A DNA stretch of 51,547 bases, taken from NCBI GenBank assembly GCA_019115185.1, contig DXDZ01000048.1, positions 1 through 51,547 on the forward strand, in the 5' to 3' direction. Both the position numbers and the translations under genes were made by a program. Below, piece after piece: positions 32,164-40,545 of this stretch. Position 1 is the first letter of the stretch, and the number at the start of each line of letters is the position of its first letter. Source of the stretch: Candidatus Agathobaculum merdipullorum (GTDB taxonomy: Bacteria > Bacillota > Clostridia > Oscillospirales > Butyricicoccaceae). The notes under the pieces are model-generated. The model searched no databases, was not told the DNA's origin, and was given only the letters and a program-made list of their open reading frames with translations.

Positions 32164-33570
32164 TTACTTCACATCCTGTTGCTCTGTAATTTGCAGCGTG
32201 CCCATCTCCCAGATTTCAGTTTCCGCGCCGAACACAGTCACGCCGTGCATATACGGCGCCGGATAATACCGGGTAGACAGCACCTGCTCCCCGCCGTTGA
32301 CGAAAATCTCCAGCGAGGATACGTCCGCCAACACGCGCAGCGTCTGCACTTCGCCAACCTCCGCGCAGCGGACCGTGCGGCCTGCACCGCCGCCGTCAAT
32401 CTTCAGGCGAAGCAAACCTTCTTCCCATTCTATCACAGCACTGCCGCGAATGACAAGTCTGCCCTGCGGCTGCGTGCGGCACTCCATATCGAATACGCTT
32501 GCTTCCTCGGGCGCAACGTGCTTGCCGCGCAGCGCGTCGATCTCCGGCACGGGCGTGCGCAGCAGCCGCTTGCCATCGCGCCGCAGCAGACACGGAACCG
32601 TCAGGCAATGCTGCCAGCCCTGTTCTGCCGTCGGGTTGGTGTACGGCGCGTCCGGCATGCCCATCCAGCCGATGAGTATCCGTCGCTCCCCGTCTACAAA
32701 GGTCTGCGGCGCATAAAAATCAAAGCCGCAATCCATCTCCTGAAAGTCTCCCAGCGTATATTCGCCGCGGAAATCGCCATCGAGCGGAAAATATCCGCAG
32801 GTATATACATTCTGGAAGTGATTTCCCTGCTGCTTTACGCCCTGCGGCGAGCACTGCAAAAACCACTGTCCATCCAGACAGAACAGATCGGGGCACTCCC
32901 ACATATAGCCGAATTTTTCCTGCGTAGTCAGCGTGTTACAGTGCTGCCAGCGGCGCTTATCTTCCGACTTATAGACCAGCAGCTCACCGCGGTCCTCCTT
33001 GGTGCGCGCACCGAGCACCATATAATATTTGCCGTCCTGCGCCCAGACCTTGGGGTCGCGCACATGGCAGGTCAGATCGGACGGATAATCCTTGTTTTCC
33101 AGCAAAAGCTCGTTGCTTTCGACCGTCACGCCGTCACGCGAGACGGCGAGCGCGGTGTTGTGACCGCGCCCTGCCGTAATATAATCATAATCGCCCGAAA
33201 ACTTGACATTGCCCGTGTAGTACAGGTACATCGTCCCATCCTCAACCAAGGCCGAGCCGGAATATACCCCGTGGATGTCCCATGGCTGGTCGGGGTACAG
33301 CATAGGTGGCAGCTGCTCCCAGTGCAGCAGGTCGCGGCTGCGATAGTGTCCCCACATCTTGACGCCGCCCGTAGGATCAAACGGGCCATACTGATAAAAC
33401 ACATGATACCATTCGCCGCAGCGGCACAGGCCGTTGGGGTCATTCATCCAGCCGACCGGCGGCATCAGATGAAAACGCTGGCGGAAGGGATCGGCCGCCG
33501 CACGCGGCCCATCCTCCCGCTCGATACGGCTGACCAGCCGCACAAGATCCCGTTGTAATGCATTGCTCAT
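32164..33570 (-). CDS. sacA: sucrose-6-phosphate hydrolase (GH32)
   Basis: This 468-residue cytoplasmic enzyme splits sucrose 6-phosphate, delivered by the PTS, into glucose 6-phosphate and fructose. The GH32 catalytic residues are recognisable: the nucleophile Asp44 in GWMNDPNG, the transition-state Asp in VRDPKVW and the acid/base Glu in WECPDLF. A C-terminal beta-sandwich (from about residue 330) includes VSSLEIFVNGGEQVLSTRYY. No signal peptide is present, which fits an intracellular phosphosugar substrate. It follows the PTS gene by 15 bases, with GGAGAG before its ATG. Confidence 0.95.
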   Translation of the reverse strand: MSNALQRDLVRLVSRIEREDGPRAAADPFRQRFHLMPPVGWMNDPNGLCRCGEWYHVFYQYGPFDPTGGVKMWGHYRSRDLLHWEQLPPMLYPDQPWDIHGVYSGSALVEDGTMYLYYTGNVKFSGDYDYITAGRGHNTALAVSRDGVTVESNELLLENKDYPSDLTCHVRDPKVWAQDGKYYMVLGARTKEDRGELLVYKSEDKRRWQHCNTLTTQEKFGYMWECPDLFCLDGQWFLQCSPQGVKQQGNHFQNVYTCGYFPLDGDFRGEYTLGDFQEMDCGFDFYAPQTFVDGERRILIGWMGMPDAPYTNPTAEQGWQHCLTVPCLLRRDGKRLLRTPVPEIDALRGKHVAPEEASVFDMECRTQPQGRLVIRGSAVIEWEEGLLRLKIDGGGAGRTVRCAEVGEVQTLRVLADVSSLEIFVNGGEQVLSTRYYPAPYMHGVTVFGAETEIWEMGTLQITEQQDVK

Positions 33571-33585
33571 GGCGATTCTCTCCTA

Positions 33586-35472
33586 TTATTTCAGCGTCAG
33601 AACCGTGTCCTTCCCGGCCTGTACCGCGCCGTACTTCGGCTCTACCGACGCATATTTATCTGTATTTGTTACAATTACCGGGGTGATGATCGGATAACCG
33701 GCCTTCTGGATTGCCGCGCTGTCAAACTCCAGCAGCAGATCGCCCGCCTTGACATGCTGACCTTCCTGCACATGACCGGTGAAATACTTGCCTTCCAGAT
33801 TGACCGTGTCCACGCCCACATGGATGAGCAGTTCTACGCCATTATCGCATTCCAGACCAACTGCGTGACCCATGACCGCTGACACGGTCGCGTCACACGG
33901 TGCGATGATGCGGTTTTCCGTGGGCTTTACCGCCACGCCCTTGCCCAGCGCGCCGGATACAAACGCGGGATCGTTGGTCTCCTCGATGGATACTGCTTCG
34001 CCGGTCAGCGGAGACACCAGCACGACATCCCCCTGCGGCGCCGCAACGGCGGGCTTTGCCGACGGCTCAGGTGCGGGTTTCACGTCGTTGTTCTCTTCCG
34101 GGATGCCGATGATCCAAGAAATTACAAACGCAACGCCGGTTGCAATGCCGATTGTGAGCAGATACTGAATCGGGTGATGCAGGTGCAGCAGAATACCGAA
34201 GATGCCGGTCACGCCCGTACCGGTCGCGCCCAGACCAACGACCGACGCATACAGTGCGCCGCACGCAGCGCCGATGGACGCGGCAATAAACGGCCGGACA
34301 AAACGCAGGTTGACACCGAAGATAGCAGGCTCGGTGATGCCCATGAACGCGGAAAGCGAAGCGGGCAGCGCCATGGACTTGAGCTTTTTGTTTTTGGTCT
34401 TGATCGCAACTGCGAGCGCTGCGCCGCCCTGCGCAACATTTGCCGCACTGGCCAGCGGCAGCCAATAGGTCACACCATAGGCGCTGAGCTGACCGAGGTC
34501 AATGATCGTGTACATATGATGGATGCCGGAAACAACGGTCGTCGCATACAGGCCGCCCATGATGAACGAACCGATGCCGAACGGAATGGCAATCAGCCAC
34601 TGCACACCGTTGATGACGAAATTCTCGACCGTGGTGAACACCGGGCCGATGGCCGCGAGCGTCAGATAACCGGTCACGAACACGGAAACGAGCGGCGTGA
34701 CGAACAGATCGAACATCGGCGGCACCACTTTGTGCAGCTTCTTTTCGATGAAGCACATCAGCCATACCGCGATGATGACCGGGATAACGTGGCCCTGATA
34801 ACCGACCAGCGGCACGCTATACAGGCCGAAAAACACTTCCTGATAGGTATGTACGCCCTCGGTTGCCACCGTCCATGCGTTTTGCAGGTTGGGGTGCAGC
34901 ATAATCATGCCGATAACCGCACCGAGGAACGGGTTGCCGCCGAACACTTTGGCCGCCGAGAACGCGATCAGGATCGGCAGGAAGGTATAAGCCACATTGG
35001 AAAACAGATCGGCAAACACGAACAGCGAGCTGGTGCTGTCGAGCGTGATAAAGCCGTTGTTAATCATGAACTTGAGTGACTCCATGATGCCCATGAGGAA
35101 GCCCGAAGCCACGATTGCCGGAATGATCGGCACGAAGATATCACCCAACGTCTTGATCGCGCGCTGGAACCAGTTGCCCTTCTGCGCCGCCTGCGCCTTG
35201 GCCTCATCCTTGCTGACCGCCGCCACGCCCGACTGCGTGATGAACTGATTGTACACCTTGTTGACCGTGCCGGTGCCGTAGATGATTTGAAGCTGCCCCT
35301 GCGCCTCAAATACGCCCTGCACGCCCGTTGCATTCTCCAGCGCGTCCTTATTCACCTTTGTGTTGTCTTCGATCACCAGCCGCAGACGCGTTGCGCAATG
35401 TGCCGCCGAGATCACATTGTCCTTTCCGCCGATGCATCTGAGCACCTCGGAAGCCGCTTTTCCATAATCCAC
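33586..35472 (-). CDS. PTS transporter subunit EIIBCA, probably sucrose-specific
   Basis: The 628-residue permease brings in and phosphorylates a sugar with phosphate from HPr. Residues 1-85 are the EIIB domain with the phosphorylated Cys26 in HCATRLR; residues about 105-460 are the EIIC channel with ten or so hydrophobic segments and the glucose-family motif GITEPAIFGVNLRF; residues 480-628 are a fused EIIA of the Crr type with the active His at about 551 (LLIHVGVDTV). The linker is Pro/Ala-rich. Sucrose is inferred from the GH32 and fructokinase genes behind it; trehalose or beta-glucosides are less likely. The GTG start lies 27 bases downstream of the operator. Confidence 0.93.
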   Translation of the reverse strand: MDYGKAASEVLRCIGGKDNVISAAHCATRLRLVIEDNTKVNKDALENATGVQGVFEAQGQLQIIYGTGTVNKVYNQFITQSGVAAVSKDEAKAQAAQKGNWFQRAIKTLGDIFVPIIPAIVASGFLMGIMESLKFMINNGFITLDSTSSLFVFADLFSNVAYTFLPILIAFSAAKVFGGNPFLGAVIGMIMLHPNLQNAWTVATEGVHTYQEVFFGLYSVPLVGYQGHVIPVIIAVWLMCFIEKKLHKVVPPMFDLFVTPLVSVFVTGYLTLAAIGPVFTTVENFVINGVQWLIAIPFGIGSFIMGGLYATTVVSGIHHMYTIIDLGQLSAYGVTYWLPLASAANVAQGGAALAVAIKTKNKKLKSMALPASLSAFMGITEPAIFGVNLRFVRPFIAASIGAACGALYASVVGLGATGTGVTGIFGILLHLHHPIQYLLTIGIATGVAFVISWIIGIPEENNDVKPAPEPSAKPAVAAPQGDVVLVSPLTGEAVSIEETNDPAFVSGALGKGVAVKPTENRIIAPCDATVSAVMGHAVGLECDNGVELLIHVGVDTVNLEGKYFTGHVQEGQHVKAGDLLLEFDSAAIQKAGYPIITPVIVTNTDKYASVEPKYGAVQAGKDTVLTLK

Positions 35473-35499
35473 CTTTATTCCACCCTTTCCACTTATTTA

Positions 35500-35513
35500 T
35501 GAAATCGATTTCA
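35500..35513. promoter_or_regulatory. LacI-family operator in front of the sucrose operon
   Basis: TGAAATCGATTTCA is a perfect 14-base palindrome with the central CG expected for LacI/ScrR-type regulators. It sits 15 bases downstream of the -10, where a bound repressor would block transcription. Confidence 0.85.
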
Positions 35514-35527
35514 CCTTTTCTGCAATC

Positions 35528-35557
35528 ATTATACCGCTGCATCCCTGTTTTTGTAAA
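35528..35557 (-). promoter_or_regulatory. promoter of the sucrose operon
   Basis: On the minus strand TTTACA and TATAAT are separated by 18 bases. The palindromic operator lies directly downstream. Confidence 0.75.
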
Positions 35558-35632
35558 TGTGCAATTCTGCCCAAACCTTTTGGGCTGTTTTTGAACACTG
35601 TGCAGCAGCCCTTATGTAATATAGACAAAAAA

Positions 35633-35662
35633 GCAGCCTGTGTTTTGTGTAACACAGGCTGC
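35633..35662 (-). terminator. terminator after the LacI-type regulator gene
   Basis: GCAGCCTGTGTT pairs perfectly with AACACAGGCTGC around a six-base loop. On the minus strand TTTTTTGTC follows, so the regulator and sucrose operon are separate transcripts. Confidence 0.9.
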
Positions 35663-35679
35663 GTTCTTGCTTTTTAGGG

Positions 35680-36660
35680 TTATACCGATTCGCCCGGATA
35701 CACTTCATACCCAAGCATCAGCTGTTTTTTCCGGTCTACGCCCTGCCCAATGATCTCAAGAAGGTCATGCGCCGCTTCCTCACCGCTGGTCTGGTAATAA
35801 TAGTGCGCAGTCGCCAGCCGCGGCCGCACTAGCTCGCTCATACGGGAATGACCGATGCCTGCCAGTGCCACATCGTCCGGAATGTGTTTACCTTGTTCCT
35901 CCAAACGCTTCTTTGCGCCGATCGCTATGGAATCGGTTGCACAGAAAATTCCTTCAATATCCGGCACGCGGGCCAGCAGCCGTCCTGCCGCCGCATAGCC
36001 GCCATCAATGGAAAAATCGCTCTGCTCCATCCACTCGGGCCGTGGCTCCTCCCCGGCCGCATGCAGGGCATCCTGATAGCCTGCCCGACGCGCCGCGCCT
36101 GCGGCTTTGTCGCGCGGCGTTACGCCGATGTACCCCACCCGGCGGCGGCCGTTTTGCAGCAGCAGCTCGGTCACTGCGCGCGCCGCGCCCCGGTCATCGT
36201 GAAACACGCACGACATCCCATCCATCTGCTGTCCGACCAATACCGCCGGTACGCCCAGCGCTGTGAGCGCCTTGCGATGTGCGGCGGAAAGCATGGTGGC
36301 CACCAGAATCACGCCATCCACATTGCCGCTGCGGAACACTTCCAGATATTCCAGCTCTTTTTCAATGCGATTATCCGTGTTGGCCAGCAAAAGCCGATAG
36401 CCCTGCTCCTCCAGCACGCGCGAAATGCCCGCCACCACGCGGCTGATCGACTCGGAATCAATGCGCGGCACGATCACGCCGATCATGCGGCTTTTACCCG
36501 TGCGCAGCGTCTGCGCCTGCTGAGACGGCACATAGCCGGTTTCCTCGATCACGCGGCGAATGGCTTCCCGCTTTTCCGAGCTGACATAACCGTTGTTCAG
36601 ATAGCGCGAAACCGCCGCTTTGGACACGCCTGCGCGGCGCGCAATCTCCGCAATCGTCAT
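35680..36660 (-). CDS. LacI-family transcriptional regulator of sucrose use
   Basis: The 326-residue protein has the N-terminal LacI helix-turn-helix (IAEIARRAGVSKAAVSRYLN) and hinge helix (QQAQTLRTGKS), then a periplasmic-binding-protein-like sensor domain (IGVIVPRIDSESISRVVAGI; GIFCATDSIAIGAKKRLEEQ). It lies directly upstream of the PTS gene and its most likely target is the 14-base palindrome there. The likely inducer is sucrose 6-phosphate or fructose, by analogy with ScrR. GGAGGAAGG precedes the ATG. Confidence 0.93.
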   Translation of the reverse strand: MTIAEIARRAGVSKAAVSRYLNNGYVSSEKREAIRRVIEETGYVPSQQAQTLRTGKSRMIGVIVPRIDSESISRVVAGISRVLEEQGYRLLLANTDNRIEKELEYLEVFRSGNVDGVILVATMLSAAHRKALTALGVPAVLVGQQMDGMSCVFHDDRGAARAVTELLLQNGRRRVGYIGVTPRDKAAGAARRAGYQDALHAAGEEPRPEWMEQSDFSIDGGYAAAGRLLARVPDIEGIFCATDSIAIGAKKRLEEQGKHIPDDVALAGIGHSRMSELVRPRLATAHYYYQTSGEEAAHDLLEIIGQGVDRKKQLMLGYEVYPGESV

Positions 36661-36681
36661 TTTTCCTTCCTCCTTCGGCCC

Positions 36682-37197
36682 TTACTCCCGCAGCAGCGCA
36701 CGGCGGGCGCGATAATCCGGCATATACTGTTCCACCAGCGCCCAGAACCGCGGGCCGTGGTTTTTGTGCACAATATGTGCCAGCTCATGCACAACGACAT
36801 AATCGACCGCAGCATCCGGATACTCCATCAGCCGCCACGAAAAGCACAGTCGATTCTGCGCACTGCATGAACCGAACCGTGTGCGCGCCGATGTGATGCG
36901 CATACCGGCCGGCTTGAGACCCATCCGCTGCGCGTAGTATGCCACTTTGGGCGGCAGCTCCTCCCGCGCGCGGCGCATCAGCTCTTCCTGTCTCGCTTCG
37001 TCCGGTTCGGGATGCGCTTCAAGGCGCGCCTTCTGCCGTGCCTGCGCGCGGACAATCCAGTCCGCATGATCGCGGACAAACCGCTCGATCGTATCTGCCG
37101 ACGCGCGCAGCGGTGCGCGCACGATCACATGCCCCTCGCGCGTGACCTCCAGCCCCAGTGTGCGGCGGCGGGAGCGGCGCAGCTCAACGCCGTCCAC
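36682..37197 (-). CDS. YgjP-type metallopeptidase-like protein (DUF45)
   Basis: The 171-residue product has the YgjP/SprT-like zinc-binding motif VVHELAHIVHKNHGPRFW, with HELAH providing two His ligands and a third His downstream. The N-terminal half is a basic beta-rich portion (RRSRRRTLGLEVTREGHVIV) typical of the family. Its GTG start overlaps the end of the transporter gene by 14 bases and it precedes the LacI gene by 21 bases, so all three may share a transcript. The substrate is unknown. Confidence 0.88.
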   Translation of the reverse strand: MDGVELRRSRRRTLGLEVTREGHVIVRAPLRASADTIERFVRDHADWIVRAQARQKARLEAHPEPDEARQEELMRRAREELPPKVAYYAQRMGLKPAGMRITSARTRFGSCSAQNRLCFSWRLMEYPDAAVDYVVVHELAHIVHKNHGPRFWALVEQYMPDYRARRALLRE

Positions 37198-38068
37198 TGG
37201 CCTGCTCCCGGCTTTCCAGCGTGCGGTTATAGAAGAACATCAGCACGGATACGCCGCAGATCACCAAATACCCCAGTACACTCAGCCCGTCCGGGATCTG
37301 GTCGAACAAGAAAAAGCCGAGCAGCGCAGAAAACAGCACCTGCGTATAGTCAAACACCGAGATCTCCTTGGCCGGTGCGTGCGCATAGGCCAGCGTCACG
37401 CCGAACTGCCCAAGCGTCGCCGCCGCGCCAGCACCCAGCAGGCTCGCCAGCTGCCACCACTGCATGGGATGGAAATCCACAATCAGATAAGGCAGGCAAA
37501 CCAGCGTGGAAAATGCCGAGAAGAAAAACACGATGCGCGCGCTTTTCTCGCCCTTTTTGGATAATGCGCGCACAGCCGTATATGCTGCGCCCGCAAAAAT
37601 ACCGCCGAGCAGACCGATCAGCGCCGGAAACATGTCCGCCGAAAAGCCCGGCTTGATAATCAGCATGCTGCCGCCGAACGCCGCCAGCACCGCCAGATAC
37701 TGCCAGACGTTGGCGCGTTCTTTGAGCATGAAAAGCGAAAACAGAATCGCAAAAAACGGCGACATCTTATTTAAGATATTCGCATCCGCCAGCACCAGAT
37801 GGTCGATCGCATAATAGTTGCACAAAATGCCCAGTGTGCCGCAGGTCGCACGCAGCAGCAGCATGGGCAGGTTGCCCTTTTCCCATTTCCAGCTGATCCC
37901 CTCGCGCCGCAGCGCGATCGCCGCCACAAACATTGCAACTAAATTGCGAAAAAACGACTTCTGCATGGACGGCAGATCGCCCGCCAGCCGCACAAACGTA
38001 CTCATCAGCGCAAAGCCGAACGCGGACAACAGAATAAACCCGATCGCTTTGCTTTTATTGGAAAGCAC
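37184..38068 (-). CDS. DMT-superfamily transporter (EamA)
   Basis: The 294-residue membrane protein has ten hydrophobic helices in two EamA repeats; examples are GFILLSAFGFALMSTFVRLA and LLGAGAAATLGQFGVTLAYA, the latter followed by the typical APAKEISVFDYTQ. Such proteins export amino acids, nucleosides or other small metabolites. I chose a GTG start with GGAGG nine bases upstream; the possible upstream ATG codons fall in the promoter region. The substrate is unknown. Confidence 0.88.
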   Translation of the reverse strand: MLSNKSKAIGFILLSAFGFALMSTFVRLAGDLPSMQKSFFRNLVAMFVAAIALRREGISWKWEKGNLPMLLLRATCGTLGILCNYYAIDHLVLADANILNKMSPFFAILFSLFMLKERANVWQYLAVLAAFGGSMLIIKPGFSADMFPALIGLLGGIFAGAAYTAVRALSKKGEKSARIVFFFSAFSTLVCLPYLIVDFHPMQWWQLASLLGAGAAATLGQFGVTLAYAHAPAKEISVFDYTQVLFSALLGFFLFDQIPDGLSVLGYLVICGVSVLMFFYNRTLESREQASGRR

Positions 38069-38107
38069 CGGCCTTCCCCTCCCTGTATTTTTTATCATAT
38101 TTACTGC

Positions 38108-38136
38108 ATTATAGCATAGTTTCACCCGGTATGCAA
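38108..38136 (-). promoter_or_regulatory. promoter of the DMT transporter gene
   Basis: On the minus strand a perfect TATAAT follows TTGCAT with a 17-base spacer, about 40 bases upstream of the GTG start. It lies next to the divergent selD promoter. Confidence 0.6.
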
Positions 38137-38154
38137 AGGCGAGCGCGCAGCCGC

Positions 38155-38183
38155 TTGACCTTTGTCCTTGCACATGTTATCTT
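38155..38183 (+). promoter_or_regulatory. promoter of selD
   Basis: TTGACC and TATCTT are separated by 17 bases, 60 bases upstream of the selD start. Confidence 0.55.
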
Positions 38184-38242
38184 TTTATAAGGATAACGGT
38201 TCTTTGCCCGTTTCCTCCATATTTTCATCTAAGGAGCGGCTT

Positions 38243-39280
38243 ATGGAACAGGAAATCAAACTCACCAAGCTCGCCAGCTGCGCGGGCTGCGGCGCGAAAG
38301 TCGGCGCGGGCACGCTCGCCCGCCTGCTGGACGGTCTGGAAGTGCACACCGACGCCAATCTGCTGGTCGGCTTTGACAAAAGCGACGACGCCGCGGTTTA
38401 CCGTGTATCGGATGACCTTGCGCTCGTGCAGACTGTGGACTTTTTCCCGCCAATCGCAGACGATCCGTATCTGTTCGGGCAGATCGCGGCGACAAACGCC
38501 CTGTCCGATGTATACGCGATGGGTGGCGAGCCGCGTATCGCGCTCAATTTGCTGTGCATCCCGAAATCCATGCCGGACGGCGCGGTGCACGATCTGCTGC
38601 GCGGCGGGTATAACAAGGTCTATGAGGCTGGAGCGGTCATCGCGGGCGGCCACAGCATTCTGGACGAAGAACCCAAATACGGCTTATGCGTGACCGGCTT
38701 TGTGCATCCCGACAAAGTGCTGACCAACGCGGGCGCGCAGCCGGGCGACGTGCTGTTTCTGACCAAACCGCTCGGTGCCGGCATCCTGACTACCGCCGCT
38801 AAGGCCGATCTATGCCCGCCTGATGTGCTGGAAGCCGTTTTTGCGCGCATGACCACGCTCAATAACGCTGCGCGCGACGCGATGGTGCAGTTCCGCGTAC
38901 ACGCCTGCACGGACGTGACCGGCTTCGGTCTGCTCGGCCACGCGCTCGAAATGGCGCAGGGCAGCGGCGTACAGATCGAGCTGGACGCTTCCGCGCTGCC
39001 CATTCCGCCCGAAGCACTGGAATTTGCCCGCATGGGGATTCTACCCGAGGGCATGTACCGCAACCGCAAATATGCGGAAGCGTTCGTCGCGGTGGACGGC
39101 GTGCCGCTCGAAGTGCAGGATGCACTATACGACCCGCAGACCTCGGGTGGGCTGCTGATCGCGGTCGATGCCGCGGACGCGGACGCGCTGGCAGCCGAGC
39201 TGCAAAAAACCGTCCCGGATGCGCAGCGCATCGGAACGGTTTCGGCATTTGCAGGAAACGCCCGCGTCATTCTGCGCTGA
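38243..39280 (+). CDS. selD: selenide, water dikinase
   Basis: SelD makes selenophosphate from selenide and ATP, the activated selenium donor for all known selenium uses. The 345-residue protein has the N-terminal catalytic segment ASCAGCGAKVGAG, with Cys16 and Lys19 in the active positions; the metal-binding Asp is in DDAAVYRVSDD and the AIRS-type fold is evident (DVTGFGLLGHALEMAQGSG). The active residue is Cys, not selenocysteine, and no TGA interrupts the gene. AAGGAG precedes the ATG. It runs tail to tail into the NifS-like gene with a 14-base overlap. The neighbourhood points to the molybdenum hydroxylase pathway rather than selenocysteine synthesis. Confidence 0.95.
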   Translation: MEQEIKLTKLASCAGCGAKVGAGTLARLLDGLEVHTDANLLVGFDKSDDAAVYRVSDDLALVQTVDFFPPIADDPYLFGQIAATNALSDVYAMGGEPRIALNLLCIPKSMPDGAVHDLLRGGYNKVYEAGAVIAGGHSILDEEPKYGLCVTGFVHPDKVLTNAGAQPGDVLFLTKPLGAGILTTAAKADLCPPDVLEAVFARMTTLNNAARDAMVQFRVHACTDVTGFGLLGHALEMAQGSGVQIELDASALPIPPEALEFARMGILPEGMYRNRKYAEAFVAVDGVPLEVQDALYDPQTSGGLLIAVDAADADALAAELQKTVPDAQRIGTVSAFAGNARVILR

Positions 39281-40418
39281 CGGCGGCAATTGCTTCGAGC
39301 GCGCGGTCAACCTCACTTTCGGTGGTAAACCAACTGAAGGACAGGCGCACCGTACCGCGCGGAAAGGTGCCGAGCGTGCGGTGCGCGCTGGGCGCACAGT
39401 GCAGGCCGCAGCGCGTCAGGATACCGAAGCGCTCCTCAAGCGCCACCGCAACCTCCGCATTGTCCTTTCCCGGGAAATCCAGACTGAACACCCCGACGCG
39501 ACCCTCGACCGTGTCCGGGCCGACGAGTTCCACACCCGAAATGGTGCGCAGCCCGTCCAGAAAGCGCTGGGACAGCGCGCGGTCGTGCGCTTGCACAGCG
39601 GCAACAGTCACCTGCTGCAAATAGTCCAGCGCGGCCTCCCAGCCGAAAATACCGGGCAGGTTGGGTGTGCCCGGCTCGAGCCGATCTGGAAAATACGCCG
39701 GGACTTCCTCGGAGTCCGATACGCTGCCTGTGCCGCCGCTGACCAGCGGCTCCAGCGTTTCTGCGAAGTCCGACCGCAGCAGCAGCGCGCCGATGCCCTG
39801 CGGGCCGAGCAGCCCCTTATGACCGGGCACGGACAGCGCGCTCAGTCCGAGCGAAGCAAAGTCAATCGGCACATGCCCTGCGGTCTGCGCGGCGTCGAAC
39901 GCAAAGGGAATGCCGCGCGCGCGACAAATCTCCCCCACCGCCTGCGCGTCCTGCACCGTGCCGGACACATTGGACGCATGCGCGAGCAGCACCAGACGGG
40001 TGTTTTCCCGCAGCAGCGACTCGATTTGACCCACCTGCAAGCGACCTTCCCGGTCGCATGGAATGCGGTCGAACGTCACGCCGCGGCGGACAAGCTGCCC
40101 GAGCGGCCGCATAACCGCGTTGTGTTCCATCGCGGACACCAAACAATGGTCACCGGGCCGCAGCGCGCCGAACAAAAGCAGGTTCAGCCCCCATGTGTTG
40201 CCCGGCGTGAGGATCACATGCGGCACAGAGGAAAAGGAAAACAGCTCGCATAATCTCTGCCGCAGGCGCAGCGTGACCAATTCGGCCTGCTGCGCGGCCT
40301 CGTATGAGCCGCGGTTGACACTTGCCCCGATCTGGTCCACATATTCGCGCATGCGCGCCCCCACCACGGGCGGCTTGGGGAAAGAGGTCGCGGCGTTGTC
40401 CAGATAAACCGAATGCAT
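39267..40418 (-). CDS. NifS-like class V aminotransferase/cysteine desulfurase
   Basis: The 383-residue PLP enzyme begins YLDNAATSFPKPP and has the cofactor-binding Lys in SVPGHKGLLGPQG. The C-terminal CGLHCAPSAHR holds the likely persulfide- or selenide-carrying Cys, in the class II/SufS-like arrangement. In this setting it probably mobilises S or Se from (seleno)cysteine for the selenium-cofactor pathway; orthologues occur near selD and yedE. It is read leftward, with its own promoter divergent from yedE. GGGAGG lies before its ATG. Confidence 0.9.
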   Translation of the reverse strand: MHSVYLDNAATSFPKPPVVGARMREYVDQIGASVNRGSYEAAQQAELVTLRLRQRLCELFSFSSVPHVILTPGNTWGLNLLLFGALRPGDHCLVSAMEHNAVMRPLGQLVRRGVTFDRIPCDREGRLQVGQIESLLRENTRLVLLAHASNVSGTVQDAQAVGEICRARGIPFAFDAAQTAGHVPIDFASLGLSALSVPGHKGLLGPQGIGALLLRSDFAETLEPLVSGGTGSVSDSEEVPAYFPDRLEPGTPNLPGIFGWEAALDYLQQVTVAAVQAHDRALSQRFLDGLRTISGVELVGPDTVEGRVGVFSLDFPGKDNAEVAVALEERFGILTRCGLHCAPSAHRTLGTFPRGTVRLSFSWFTTESEVDRALEAIAAVSAE

Positions 40419-40438
40419 GGCATTTTCCTCCCGACGTC

Positions 40439-40458
40439 TGCGGACAGCCCCGTCCGCA
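40439..40458 (-). other. leader hairpin of the NifS-like gene
   Basis: TGCGGAC pairs with GTCCGCA around AGCCCC, within the leader of the NifS-like transcript and about 20 bases before its start codon. It has no T-tract, so an RNA-stability or translation role is more likely than termination. Confidence 0.4.
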
Positions 40459-40470
40459 TAGTTTTAAATC

Positions 40471-40499
40471 AGTGTAACACAGGACCGGACGAATGTAAA
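40471..40499 (-). promoter_or_regulatory. promoter of the NifS-like gene
   Basis: On the minus strand TTTACA and TACACT are separated by 17 bases, 53 bases upstream of the start codon. Confidence 0.6.
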
Positions 40500-40545
40500 A
40501 CCGGCCTTGTTGCAACATACATTTCACAAACCAAAGGAGATTCAC

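Noticed and set aside
38243-39280. Selenocysteine in SelD or other products
   Set aside because: The active position is Cys and I found no internal TGA followed by continued coding in any gene of the window.
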